Notes under the pieces: generated by a model
Told to the model about the DNA's origin: nothing
Database searches by the model: none
What the model saw: only the letters and a program-made list of their open reading frames with translations
Program-made: the position numbers and the translations under genes
Origin: an uncultured Lachnospiraceae bacterium
Lineage (GTDB): Bacteria > Bacillota > Clostridia > Lachnospirales > Lachnospiraceae
Assembly (NCBI GenBank): GCA_900544445.1
Contig: UQVK01000020.1
Location: 1 to 47,341, forward strand
Direction: 5' to 3'
Length of the DNA stretch: 47,341 nt
In this document: positions 16,952 through 25,677 of the stretch, piece after piece
Layout of the letters: each line of letters opens with the position of its first letter
How positions within the stretch are numbered: position 1 is the first letter of the stretch

Positions 16952-18891
16952 GAAAAGTCGCTTTTATCCAGACTGAAATTGGGGTTATAGTAAGGATCCC
17001 CGGCTTCCAGCTCCGCCTTCCACTTCTCCCGGAAGCGGGCGGACTCGGCGTTGTAGCGCGCTGCGGCCTCTCCCGTCATGTCGGAACCGCGGGAGGCGGA
17101 TTCATAATGATAGGCCTCTGCAAATGGGGTGAATACGTTCAGATACCCCAGCCTTCTCAGCTTCAGGCAGAAGTCCACGTCGTTTAAGGAGACCGCAAAG
17201 CTCTCGTCCAGGCCGCCCGCCTCTTCGTAAAGCGCCTTTTTCACCAGCAGGCAGGCGCCTGTCACGGCGGACATGTTCTGGGCGTAGCAGAGCCTTCCCA
17301 TATACCCCAGGTTCTCCCGCTTCTGACGGTAATGCACATGGCCCGCCGTGCGGTGCGCGCCCAGGCCGATGACCACGCCGGCGTGCTGGATGGTTTTGTC
17401 CGGATAATACAGCTTGGCTCCCACCGCTCCCACATCCGGCCGCTGGGCGTACATGAGAAGCTCCTCCATCCAGTTCACCGTGATGATCTGAATGTCGTTG
17501 TTCAAAAGCAGCACGTATTCGCCGGAGGCCTCCGACACGCCAAGGTTGTTGATGGCGGAATAATTGAAGTCTCCTTTATAAGTGATGATTTTCACCGCCG
17601 GATTGTTTGCGAGTTCTTCATAATAAGCAAAAATTTCTCTGGTTTCGCTGTTGTTCTCCACCACGATGATCTCGTAGTTATCGTATGTGGACTTCTCAAT
17701 GATGGAGGTGATGCAGCGCCTTAAGTCCTCCACATGATCCTTATTGGGGATGATGATGGAAATCTTAGGCTCCCCGATGATCTCATAGGTGATCTTGAAA
17801 ATGGTCTCAAAGGCCCTGGTGCTGGTGATCTTGAAATTGGCAAAGCCGTGCCGCCTCAGATGATCCGCCACCGCGCCCCTTGCGGATTCCACCACATAGG
17901 GCTTGGCCTCCACGCCGGAGGATACGCTTCCCGCATGCTGTCTCCAGTAATACAGGAGCTTTGGCACATGAACCACGTTCCTCGCCTTGTCCGTCAGGCG
18001 CAGGATCATATCGTGATCCTGGCTTCCGTCAAATTTGGTCCGGTACAGCTCTGTCCCCTCCAGCAGCTTTTTATCAAACATGCTGAAATGACAGATGTAG
18101 TTGTTGGCACGCAGATTATCGATAGCATAGTCCGGCTTGAAATGCATGGTAATCATCTGGTTCACATCGCCGTTTTTGAAGGTGGCTTCGTCGCAGTAGA
18201 TATAATCCGCGTCCTTTTCATTGATCACCTTCACATATTCATACAGCACGCAGGGATGAAGCAGGTCGTCGTGGTCAAAAGGCGCCACGAATTCTCCCGT
18301 CGCCATTTCCAGACATCGGTTGGTGTTCTCCGCGATTCCGCCGTTTTTTTCAAGCTTTTTGTATACAATCCGGCTGTCCTTTGCCGCGTATTCCCGGCAG
18401 ATCTCTCCCACGTAAGCATGGGCGTCGTCCGAACCGTCCGCCAGGCACAGCTCCCAGTTCTGATAGGTCTGTGCCTGCACGGACTCGATCATTTCCCGCA
18501 GGAAATTCTCCGGCGTGTTCCACAGAGGCGTCAGCACGCTGACCTTCACCATACGGTCAAACACCGTATTTTTCTGGCGTTCCCGCTCCGCGTCGTCCGG
18601 AAAGCTTTCCGTACCGTAATGACACATGGCTTTCCGCTCGTTGGCCTTGTATTTCATTTTGTCGATGACGCCGGAAAGGCTTCCACAGTTTTTCACCCGG
18701 TCCACCTGCCGGATGCAGAAATGCATGCACCTGCGGAACGGCGCGCTGGCCTTCCACACCGGATTGTTCTTGATCCGGTCCAGCTTAAACTGGAGATCAT
18801 CCACCTGATCCTCCAGCTCGGCCACCCGGCCCGCCAGATAGGTGCTCTTGTATTTCTCCTGTTCATACGCTTCCCTGTAATCCTTATCCAT
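16939..18891 (-). CDS. Bifunctional family 2 glycosyltransferase with N-terminal coiled coil
   Basis: A 650-residue protein with a short predicted coiled coil (about 20-42, AELEDQVDDLQFKLDRI) and two GT-A domains. Domain 1 (about 115-330) has VKVSVLTPLWNTPENFL, DHDD at 206-209 and a QDHDMILRL acceptor motif. Domain 2 (about 375-610) has PKISIIIPNKDHVEDL, VVENNSE, LNNDI at 463-467 and SLNDVDFCLKLRRLGY. Both keep metal-binding acids, so it could add two different sugars or alternate linkages, like tandem GT2 polymerases of ABC-exported glycans. It is translated 15 bp after the next upstream gene. The specificity is unknown. Confidence 0.9.
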   Translation of the reverse strand: MDKDYREAYEQEKYKSTYLAGRVAELEDQVDDLQFKLDRIKNNPVWKASAPFRRCMHFCIRQVDRVKNCGSLSGVIDKMKYKANERKAMCHYGTESFPDDAERERQKNTVFDRMVKVSVLTPLWNTPENFLREMIESVQAQTYQNWELCLADGSDDAHAYVGEICREYAAKDSRIVYKKLEKNGGIAENTNRCLEMATGEFVAPFDHDDLLHPCVLYEYVKVINEKDADYIYCDEATFKNGDVNQMITMHFKPDYAIDNLRANNYICHFSMFDKKLLEGTELYRTKFDGSQDHDMILRLTDKARNVVHVPKLLYYWRQHAGSVSSGVEAKPYVVESARGAVADHLRRHGFANFKITSTRAFETIFKITYEIIGEPKISIIIPNKDHVEDLRRCITSIIEKSTYDNYEIIVVENNSETREIFAYYEELANNPAVKIITYKGDFNYSAINNLGVSEASGEYVLLLNNDIQIITVNWMEELLMYAQRPDVGAVGAKLYYPDKTIQHAGVVIGLGAHRTAGHVHYRQKRENLGYMGRLCYAQNMSAVTGACLLVKKALYEEAGGLDESFAVSLNDVDFCLKLRRLGYLNVFTPFAEAYHYESASRGSDMTGEAAARYNAESARFREKWKAELEAGDPYYNPNFSLDKSDFSLRV

Positions 18892-18906
18892 CCTGTCCGC
18901 CTTTCA

Positions 18907-20898
18907 TCAATATCTGACTTCCATTGTCTCTGCCGTCCACTGGTAGAGCTTCTGCCTGGAGCAGCAGTCCTCCCAGAGAAAGCCGATCTGATATTCGCCC
19001 TCCGGAAGAGCCTTTCTGGGAAAACTCACGCAGACACCGGTGAGCGCCACCTGATTTTTCTCCAGATGTCCCAGATTTTCCTGGATATCCGGACGGTACT
19101 GGCGGTTTACGGAAAGCTTCCACACCGCGCCCGCCTCTTCACCGGCAGGGCCGTCGCCCCGTCCTGCGGGCTTCAGGATCAGGTTGAAGCGGTACTGGCT
19201 GTTGTCCACCTGTAGGGCATAGCACCAGCCCTGGATGAAATAATCCCCGCCGCCGCTTTTTCCAGTCTCCCACTTGTCCATATCCCCGGCGAATTCAATG
19301 CCCATGCGGAGCACCTCGTTGCTCCACTCCGGCTGAAGGCCGTCCTTCATGATCTCCGGGGCCACCCGGTCACAACGATCCTCATATTCATAACGGTTTC
19401 CCGCATAAAATTCCTGGTCCAGCACATCCTTCACCAGATACCGGTGATAGTAAGGGTCCCTGCCATAGATGGACGGATGCAGCTCATACAGCAGGTCCAG
19501 CTCCCCGTGCAGCCGCTTCAGCTTCTCCACGCTGTCGTCCAGACCGCGGCTTAAGGATTCATGATGATAGAGCGCCACATCGTTCCGCACCACGTTCACA
19601 TAGCCCATGTCATGCAGGCGGTAGCAGAAATCCACGTCGTTAAAAGCCACCCGCAGGTCCTCGTTCCATCCGCCGCTTTCCTCAAAAAGGCTCCTTTTCA
19701 CCATCAGGCAGGCGCCCGTCACGCCCAGCACATCGAAGGCAAGGCGGTTCCTGAAAAAATAATAATCCGTCCGGTCGTCCCGGTACTGCAGCTTATGGGC
19801 CGGACCCAGCCGGATGTTGGTGATGCCCGCGTGCTGAATGGCGCGGCTGGAAGGGTAGAGAAGCTTCACGCCAACCGCTCCCACATGGGGAAGCCGGGCC
19901 TTTTCCACCATTTTTTCCAGCCAGTCCTCCTGAATGATCTCAATATCATCATTTAAGAACAGGATATAATCTCCCTTTGCCAGAGCGGCTCCCCTGTTGC
20001 ACATGCGGGAAAAATTGAACTCCATGGGCTCATACACATACTGAAACCGGCATTCCGGCGTCATCTGCGAAAGCATTCTCTCAATCCGGGCACGGTTTTT
20101 CTCACTGCTGCCGTTGTCAACCACAATGATCTCAAAATTCCGGTAGCTGCTGGCTTCCATGGCGGAATGAATACAGGTGGAAAGCACGCCCGGGTTGTCC
20201 TTGGAGGGAATTACGATGGATACCATTCCTTCGGGCTTAAGCGGCCAGTTCCGTCTTATGTAAGCCTGTTTTTTCAGGTCCTCATATTCCGCTTCCATGC
20301 CAAAAGGTTCTATGGGCCTGCTTCCATGAAAAAGGACGCTGTCCACATGCCCGGCTCCCGCCGTCTCCGACAGCTTCAGGCAGAAATCGTAGAGGTTTCT
20401 GTGCCAGTCCGCATCCCCAAGCCAGGAAATGCTGTCGGCCGCCTGCGCACGCACGGCGAATATATTTCCCATATAAAAATAAGAAATCAGTGTATCCGGC
20501 GACCAGTCCGGCTTCAGCCATGGGTTGGTACGGCGGCCGCCATTCTCCGGAAGTACCTCGTCCTCGTCCCCATAGGCCAGAACCGCTTCCGGGTTCCTGG
20601 CAAAAAAATCCGCAAACAGCCGGAGCGCTTCCTCCTCCGGCTTTCCGCAGTCCGCGTGGAATACCAGAATATCCGCATCTCGTCCCGCTTCCTGCACCTG
20701 GAAGGAAGCCCTGCAGGCGCCGTAGGGCACGCATTTCACAAAAAGGCCCGTTCCCTCAAGGACGCGCCCGGAACGCTCCTTCTCCTCTTTTCTGAGGATC
20801 CAGTCATGATAACGCACCGTCTGCTCTTTGATTCTTGCCTCATACCTTGCTGTCTGTCTGCTCCGCAGGGGGGCCTGCAGCATTTTCTTGATATTCAA
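18907..20898 (-). CDS. Large family 2 glycosyltransferase with degenerate first domain
   Basis: A 663-residue protein. Residues 60-215 look like the back half of a GT2 domain (YGDEDEV, WLKPDWSPDTLISY) without a clear nucleotide-binding start. The second domain (about 224-480) is complete: MVSIVIPSKDNPGVLS, IIVVDNGSS, LNDDIE with D317/D318, FNDVDFCYRLHDMGY and YHHESLSRG. The last 150 residues may form a beta-rich carbohydrate-binding fold (YFIQGWCYALQVDNSQY). The start is TTG at 20898, overlapping the stop of the methyltransferase gene as TTGA, with AGGAG upstream, so the two are translationally coupled. It probably builds the main chain together with the enzyme at 16939. Confidence 0.87.
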   Translation of the reverse strand: MNIKKMLQAPLRSRQTARYEARIKEQTVRYHDWILRKEEKERSGRVLEGTGLFVKCVPYGACRASFQVQEAGRDADILVFHADCGKPEEEALRLFADFFARNPEAVLAYGDEDEVLPENGGRRTNPWLKPDWSPDTLISYFYMGNIFAVRAQAADSISWLGDADWHRNLYDFCLKLSETAGAGHVDSVLFHGSRPIEPFGMEAEYEDLKKQAYIRRNWPLKPEGMVSIVIPSKDNPGVLSTCIHSAMEASSYRNFEIIVVDNGSSEKNRARIERMLSQMTPECRFQYVYEPMEFNFSRMCNRGAALAKGDYILFLNDDIEIIQEDWLEKMVEKARLPHVGAVGVKLLYPSSRAIQHAGITNIRLGPAHKLQYRDDRTDYYFFRNRLAFDVLGVTGACLMVKRSLFEESGGWNEDLRVAFNDVDFCYRLHDMGYVNVVRNDVALYHHESLSRGLDDSVEKLKRLHGELDLLYELHPSIYGRDPYYHRYLVKDVLDQEFYAGNRYEYEDRCDRVAPEIMKDGLQPEWSNEVLRMGIEFAGDMDKWETGKSGGGDYFIQGWCYALQVDNSQYRFNLILKPAGRGDGPAGEEAGAVWKLSVNRQYRPDIQENLGHLEKNQVALTGVCVSFPRKALPEGEYQIGFLWEDCCSRQKLYQWTAETMEVRY

Positions 20899-22964
20899 AA
20901 CCAGTGTCTCCTTTTCAGATTCGAATCCAATGCTGCCGCAGTTTCTTCCGGCAGCCTGCTTATTTCAAATTCCAGTTCCAGCATCTCCCCTGCTTCTCCG
21001 TCTTCCTTTTCCAGTCTGATATTGATATTCGGGTCATTGGTGTGGAAGAAAAAGACCGGCATCTTCTCCCCTTTTCCGCTCAACTCCCAGCCGTTCATGG
21101 CCAGAACCGCCTTGTCGGCAAGATCCAGCTCCTTCCCGGCCAGTCTCGCAGCCTTCATTCTTATGATACAGGAGCATTCCGCCGGGTCCACACGCACGCC
21201 GCGTACGCCTTCCTTCAGCAAAATGGAAAGGCGCATCATATCCGCCGCAATATAGCTTGGATAGAGATGGTAGGAATGCTCCGGACTGTAGCCACGCCCG
21301 AAATCCTCAAACACCTCCACCACACTTCGCTCCACCTGGGAGAAAAAAGACTGCCACGGCACAGCCCTTCTGCCGAGGAGCACGCGCATGTCGGAAATGG
21401 AAACCCGGTTTCCCGTCACTGCCTTCTGAAACCGTCTTTCCCTCGCCCGGTACTCCTCCGCCTTTTCCTCGCTGATGCCGAGCCGTCTCAGAAAAGGCTC
21501 CATGGAAAGCCCTTTCCTGCTCCCGTCTCCCATCTGATAGCAGTACAGGGAACGGTAAGCCAGGGCTTCCATATCCACCCGTTCCTCGAAGGTCCATTCA
21601 TAATCGATCAGATTCCAGCGGCCTTCAGCATCAATGAGAATGTTTCCAAATACCAGATCATAGTCGGAAACCTCCATCTCCTGATGGACACGGATTTTTT
21701 CCAGATATTCCTCAAACAGCGCATGAAAACCTTCCTGATCCCCTTCCTCCAGGCAGTTGTCCAGAAGCTCCTCCAGCGTCACCCCTTCCAGATACTCCAG
21801 GCTGGCGCAGGGAAGTCCGTCCGGCTGCCTTATGATCTCACACCGGTTCACATGCAGACCGCCCTCCTCATACCGCTCCCTTAACAGCTTTCCGAAACGG
21901 GCGATGTTCTCCACGTGTGCAACGGCCGCCGGGCTGTCCGGATATTTAAGCACACGCCTTTTTCCTGCCCCATTCTCCGTAATGTCCGTACGGATGGCAT
22001 AGATATCCGCCCGGTCATTGGAAAATTTGGAATAAATGGTTTCCGGCGCAGGCCCGGTCATGAGCAGATAGGAATTGCTGTACATGGGAAAGATCCCCTC
22101 CCGGATCACCATGTCGAAGGCGTTCTTTTCATCGAAGAGAAGCAGTCTGTCCCCGTCAAAATTCCGAAGATTACGGGAAAGCTCTCCCAGTCTCGGAAGT
22201 CTTTTGTCCGAGTAGATCACATCCGCGAACTTATAGTCCGGATAGGGATAATAAAAATGATAGTCCGAAACGCCGCAGGTCCGAAGCAGCCGCTCCAGCC
22301 CCCTCCTCGTGAAGGTGCGCACGCCGCCTCCCTCCGGATAGTCCTCTACACCTACGAAGAACTTCGCCAGATGATCCTCCTGACAGCCCGCCCAGTATTT
22401 CATTCCCATCTTGTTTTCGATGGCGATGACCAGATTTCCTCCCGGCTTCACATGCTTCAGATTGATTTTCAGGAAATCCTCAAAGGGCGTTTTCGTGGGG
22501 ATATAGCTCTGTCCGTACTCAAACACGCCGATTAAGAGCACATAATCATAATCACAGGGAAGGTCCGGCTCGATATCCGTGAAATTTCCCACATGAATCG
22601 TCACATTATCCCGTTCCTGATTGCGGATGGCATTGATGGTGCTGCGCTTCTTCGACAGATCCACACAGGTGACACTTCCCGCCTTTTCGGCAAGGACGCC
22701 CGTTACAGCTCCCATACCGCTTCCCACCTCCAGCACTTTCGTACTTTTGTCCATGGGCAGCCAGGAGACGATGTTTTCCCTCTGCGGTGACAGATGATAG
22801 AAGACAGGCCAGCTTTTCTTTTCCTCGATCTGTTTCTGATAATCTCCGGCGGGCGCATTTTTTACGATTTCCAGGATCTCATCCTCCACCGTTCCGTCAC
22901 AGTAATAATCCTCGCCCGGATAATGGGAAAGGTCCAGCGTCACTTTTCCGATCTGCTCTGTCAT
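20895..22964 (-). CDS. Fused SAM methyltransferase and kinase-like protein (WbdD-like organisation)
   Basis: A 689-residue protein. Residues 55-235 are a class I SAM methyltransferase: motif I VLEVGSGMGAVTG at 77-89, then TCVDLSKKR and LKHVKPGGNLVIAIENK. Residues 320-480 look like an aminoglycoside-phosphotransferase or Hanks-type kinase lobe: possible ATP Lys K340 in RVLKYPDS, hinge YLEGVTLEELL, catalytic-loop-like SDYDLVFGNILID with D436 and N441, and LIDYEWT with metal Asp D454. The last 100 residues look beta-rich. It sits between wzt and the glycosyltransferases. A methyltransferase fused to a kinase beside an ABC exporter recalls WbdD, which caps E. coli O9a chains; that role here is inference. 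The ATG at 22964 has AGGAGG upstream. Confidence 0.8.
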   Translation of the reverse strand: MTEQIGKVTLDLSHYPGEDYYCDGTVEDEILEIVKNAPAGDYQKQIEEKKSWPVFYHLSPQRENIVSWLPMDKSTKVLEVGSGMGAVTGVLAEKAGSVTCVDLSKKRSTINAIRNQERDNVTIHVGNFTDIEPDLPCDYDYVLLIGVFEYGQSYIPTKTPFEDFLKINLKHVKPGGNLVIAIENKMGMKYWAGCQEDHLAKFFVGVEDYPEGGGVRTFTRRGLERLLRTCGVSDYHFYYPYPDYKFADVIYSDKRLPRLGELSRNLRNFDGDRLLLFDEKNAFDMVIREGIFPMYSNSYLLMTGPAPETIYSKFSNDRADIYAIRTDITENGAGKRRVLKYPDSPAAVAHVENIARFGKLLRERYEEGGLHVNRCEIIRQPDGLPCASLEYLEGVTLEELLDNCLEEGDQEGFHALFEEYLEKIRVHQEMEVSDYDLVFGNILIDAEGRWNLIDYEWTFEERVDMEALAYRSLYCYQMGDGSRKGLSMEPFLRRLGISEEKAEEYRARERRFQKAVTGNRVSISDMRVLLGRRAVPWQSFFSQVERSVVEVFEDFGRGYSPEHSYHLYPSYIAADMMRLSILLKEGVRGVRVDPAECSCIIRMKAARLAGKELDLADKAVLAMNGWELSGKGEKMPVFFFHTNDPNINIRLEKEDGEAGEMLELEFEISRLPEETAAALDSNLKRRHWF

Positions 22965-22980
22965 ACTACCTCCTAACCGA

Positions 22981-23078
22981 AGCGCTTTTGCGCTGAGGTC
23001 GCGCCAGGAAATCGCATATGCGATTTCCTGGCTGCGTTCCCGGGATGAAACGTAAGCCATCAGGCTTATGTTTCATCC
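22981..23078. repeat. Three hairpins in the wzt-methyltransferase gap
   Basis: Three stems lie in a row: AGCGC/GCGCT (22981-22994); a perfect 30-bp palindrome at 23003-23032 (half-site GCCAGGAAATCGCAT); and 23043-23078, where the last codons and stop of wzt are matched by an inverted copy (15 of 16 bases, GGATGAAACGTAAGCC against the coding end). No T runs follow, so they are not classical terminators. They may set relative expression or mRNA stability of the two genes. Confidence 0.75.
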
Positions 23079-24442
23079 TGCCTCCATACTTTCACATCCG
23101 ATTCCATATCAAAATATCCCACCGTGTCATGGTCCGAAATCACGGTAAGGTTCAGAATGTCGTACAGTCTGTGATATACCGTAAAGGTATCCCCCTCATA
23201 CCCCGTCACGCCCAGAGAAAGCAGATATTCTCCCCCCTGCAGGCGCACCTTCTGGGTGAACGTAATGGTCAGCACCTCTCCGGCTTTCACGCTCTCCAGA
23301 AAACTTTTCTCCACCATGGTGTTGGTTCCCGTAATTTCCACACCCTTGATGTTCTTGATGGAAAGGGCGAAGATAGGAGCCTTCAGATCCTTATGCACCT
23401 CTACCTTCATGTGCAGAGTGAAGGATTCTCCCTTCAGGATCGCAGAAGTACGCAGTCCCGCCCCGTCCGTCATATAGTATTCCACAATCTCAGCCTCTTT
23501 GGTGCCATACTCCAGAGCCTGAACATTGATTCCCGGCGTCGGCCGGGATTCTTCCCCGGATGCCGTTCCGGCCTTTTGGGCAGCCGTTCCGTCAGTTCCG
23601 TCTTCTTCGTCCTTTTTCCCGTCAACCTTCTCGGCAGCCGCTTTCCGGATATCCTCATCCGCCGCCAGATTCGCCTTTTTGTCTCCGGAAGGAAGCTCAT
23701 ACTGGCCCACCAGCACCTGCTTATAGATGTCGATCATGTCGCGGGGGCTTCCCTCTCCCAGCTTCACGCCCTGATTTAAAAGCACCGCTCTGTCACAGTA
23801 TTTGCTGATTGCACTCAGATCATGACTGACGAAAAGGATTGTTTTCCCCTGCTTTTTAAATTCCTCAAACTTATGGTAGCACTTCGCCTGGAAAAACACA
23901 TCTCCCACGGAAAGCGCCTCGTCCACGATCAGGATCTCCGGATCGATATTGATGGCCACCGCAAAGGCCAGGCGCACGAACATACCGCTGGAATAGGTCT
24001 TCACGGGCTGATACACATAGTCTCCGATATCTGCAAAATCCAGGATGTCCTGCAGCTTTTCATCGATTTCCTTCTCCGAAAAGCCGATCATGGTGCCGTT
24101 CAGATAAACATTTTCAATGCCGTTGTATTCATAATTAAAGCCCGCGCCAAGCTCCAGCAGAGCGGAAATGCGTCCGTTCACCTGCACGGTGCCGGAGGTG
24201 GGATTGAGCACGCCGGTGATGATTTTCAGAATGGTGGATTTTCCGGAGCCGTTGGTTCCGATAATTCCCACGCATTCACCCTGATATACGTCCAGATCCA
24301 CATTGTTCAGAGCGAAATGCTCCCGATAGCGTTTTTTTCTGGCAAGTCCCAGCGAGTCAATGAGCCGGTCCCTGTTGTGATCATACAGGCGGTATACCTT
24401 ATTCAATCCCTCCACGTGGATGGCAAGCTGTTTTGTCTCCAT
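23066..24442 (-). CDS. wzt: Polysaccharide ABC exporter ATPase with C-terminal glycan-binding type domain
   Basis: ATP-binding subunit of an O-antigen/teichoic-acid type exporter, 458 residues. The nucleotide-binding domain has Walker A GTNGSGKST (62-70), signature YSSGMFVRLAFA and Walker B ILIVDEALSVGD. A charged linker (about 240-300, many D/E/K) leads to a C-terminal domain (about 305-455) with the feel of the Wzt carbohydrate-binding fold (VEYYMTDGAG, SFTLHMKVEVHKDLKAPIF, GEYLLSLGVTGY). In ABC-dependent O-antigen systems that domain reads the terminal modification of the finished chain. TagH proteins of wall teichoic acid systems differ at this end. Its permease partner is the gene at 24655; the gap between them holds a 194-bp structured element. 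Confidence 0.92.
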   Translation of the reverse strand: METKQLAIHVEGLNKVYRLYDHNRDRLIDSLGLARKKRYREHFALNNVDLDVYQGECVGIIGTNGSGKSTILKIITGVLNPTSGTVQVNGRISALLELGAGFNYEYNGIENVYLNGTMIGFSEKEIDEKLQDILDFADIGDYVYQPVKTYSSGMFVRLAFAVAINIDPEILIVDEALSVGDVFFQAKCYHKFEEFKKQGKTILFVSHDLSAISKYCDRAVLLNQGVKLGEGSPRDMIDIYKQVLVGQYELPSGDKKANLAADEDIRKAAAEKVDGKKDEEDGTDGTAAQKAGTASGEESRPTPGINVQALEYGTKEAEIVEYYMTDGAGLRTSAILKGESFTLHMKVEVHKDLKAPIFALSIKNIKGVEITGTNTMVEKSFLESVKAGEVLTITFTQKVRLQGGEYLLSLGVTGYEGDTFTVYHRLYDILNLTVISDHDTVGYFDMESDVKVWRQDET

Positions 24443-24455
24443 ATTGTTCCTTCCT

Positions 24456-24649
24456 GTTACTATTCACAGCCTGCCGGATCAAAGATTGCTCTGCGTCATG
24501 CTCGCATGTAAGCAGAGCAAAGCATTGATCCGGCAGACTGGAATCAGTCACTCCACCCAAATAAGCAAAACGGAAAGCTGCGTCAGCAGCGGCAGACAGC
24601 GGAGCTGGCTGGTTTTGCGCATGCGGGTGGAGGGGCTGTGAATAGTAAC
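24456..24649. repeat. Multi-branched element bounded by 16-bp inverted repeats (copy B)
   Basis: Perfect terminal inverted repeats, GTTACTATTCACAGCC at 24456-24471 and its complement at 24634-24649, enclose nested stems: TGCCGGATCA (24472-24481) with 24526-24535, TTGCTCTGC (24486-24494) with 24512-24520, and CATG/CATG inside; GACTG/CAGTC (24536-24549); CTCCACCC (24551-24558) with 24625-24632; GCAAAAC (24565-24571) with 24612-24618; and GCTGC/GCAGC. No reading frame is evident. It fills the wzm-wzt gap and ends 14 bp before the wzt start codon. It fits a non-autonomous mobile repeat or a cloverleaf RNA. Confidence 0.75.
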
Positions 24650-24654
24650 TCTCC

Positions 24655-25677
24655 CTACATAATATCCGCGAAATGTACCTTCAGCCGCTTATAAACCAGT
24701 GTGCCGATGACGAACAGCACCACCGTAATGATCCAGAAGTACATGGTGGAGTAGAAATCCTCCCAGAACCACTGTTCTCCATATATCGCGCTGCGGTAGC
24801 CCTCCACGATGTACACCAGCGGATTAATTTTCAGAACCATCTGGACATTCTCGCTCATCTGCCCGATGTTCCACAGTACCGGCGTGGCCCACATGCCGAT
24901 CTGCAATCCGATATTGACGATCTGCTGCAGATCCCGGAAGTAAACCACCACCGAACAGGTGGTGTAGCTGATGGCCAGCACCAGCGCAAAGGTACAGAAG
25001 CTGTAATAGAAGACCTGCAGGGTGTACAGATTGGGATAAAAACCGTAGCAGGCCGATATGATAAGCAGCACAAGCACAAAAAAGAGATGGATGAACGTGG
25101 CTGCAATGATCTTAATGATGGGAAGGATGCTGATCTTGAAGACCACCTTCTTTACCAGGTATTCATACTCCAGAAGCGCCATCATGCCGCTGGTGAGCGC
25201 CTCGGAAAAGTAGAACCAGGGCACCAGTCCGGCGGTCAGGAACACCAGATAAGGAACCTCCACGCCCTTTCCGGCCAGTTGGATCCTCTGATCCATGATG
25301 ACCTGAAAAACCACAAAATACATGGCTACCGTCACCACCGGCTGCACCATGGCCCAGACTGCTCCCATATAGGAACCGGCGTAGCGCCGTTTGAAATCGT
25401 TTTTGGCCAGCCGCCAGATCAGCCGCCGGTTGGCGTACAGCTCCTGGGGAAGCTGTGTGATTTTATCATAAAACCGGGCGAACACCACAATGGCCGCTAC
25501 GATCAGAACGCAGGCGATGATTTTCTTTAAAAGCTCGTCCGCAGGATCCGCCAGCGGATTATGGTAACACACAATAATCACCCCCATAATGAGCATAATG
25601 AGGGTGAAAATGGTAATCCCTGTCTTTTTGCTGAGCGGCTTTCTGACCGCTGCAGCCCCTTTCTTTTCTTTCTTCAT
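24655..25677 (-). CDS. wzm: Polysaccharide ABC exporter permease (ABC-2 type)
   Basis: Membrane subunit of the exporter, 340 residues. Two predicted N-terminal spans (KTGITIFTLIMLIMGVIIVC and IACVLIVAAIVVFARFY) precede a standard ABC-2 permease domain of about six spans, with the entry motif LIWRLAKNDFKRRYAGSYMG typical of Wzm/TagG and the end LVYKRLKVHFADIM. The two extra N-terminal spans are unusual for this family. The start overlaps the rmlC stop as ATGA, so it is coupled to the dTDP-sugar genes. With Wzt it should flip the lipid-linked glycan to the outer face of the membrane. Confidence 0.92.
   Translation of the reverse strand: MKKEKKGAAAVRKPLSKKTGITIFTLIMLIMGVIIVCYHNPLADPADELLKKIIACVLIVAAIVVFARFYDKITQLPQELYANRRLIWRLAKNDFKRRYAGSYMGAVWAMVQPVVTVAMYFVVFQVIMDQRIQLAGKGVEVPYLVFLTAGLVPWFYFSEALTSGMMALLEYEYLVKKVVFKISILPIIKIIAATFIHLFFVLVLLIISACYGFYPNLYTLQVFYYSFCTFALVLAISYTTCSVVVYFRDLQQIVNIGLQIGMWATPVLWNIGQMSENVQMVLKINPLVYIVEGYRSAIYGEQWFWEDFYSTMYFWIITVVLFVIGTLVYKRLKVHFADIM

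Noticed and set aside
15029..19215. Long plus-strand reading frames opposite phosphoglucomutase and the glycosyltransferases (up to 653 codons)
   Set aside because: They lack family motifs and good ribosome binding sites, and lie antisense to clear genes of high third-position GC, which often opens such frames.
24456..24649. Simple Rho-independent terminator between wzm and wzt
   Set aside because: There is no U tract on either strand after the stems, and it lies within an operon whose products must act together.
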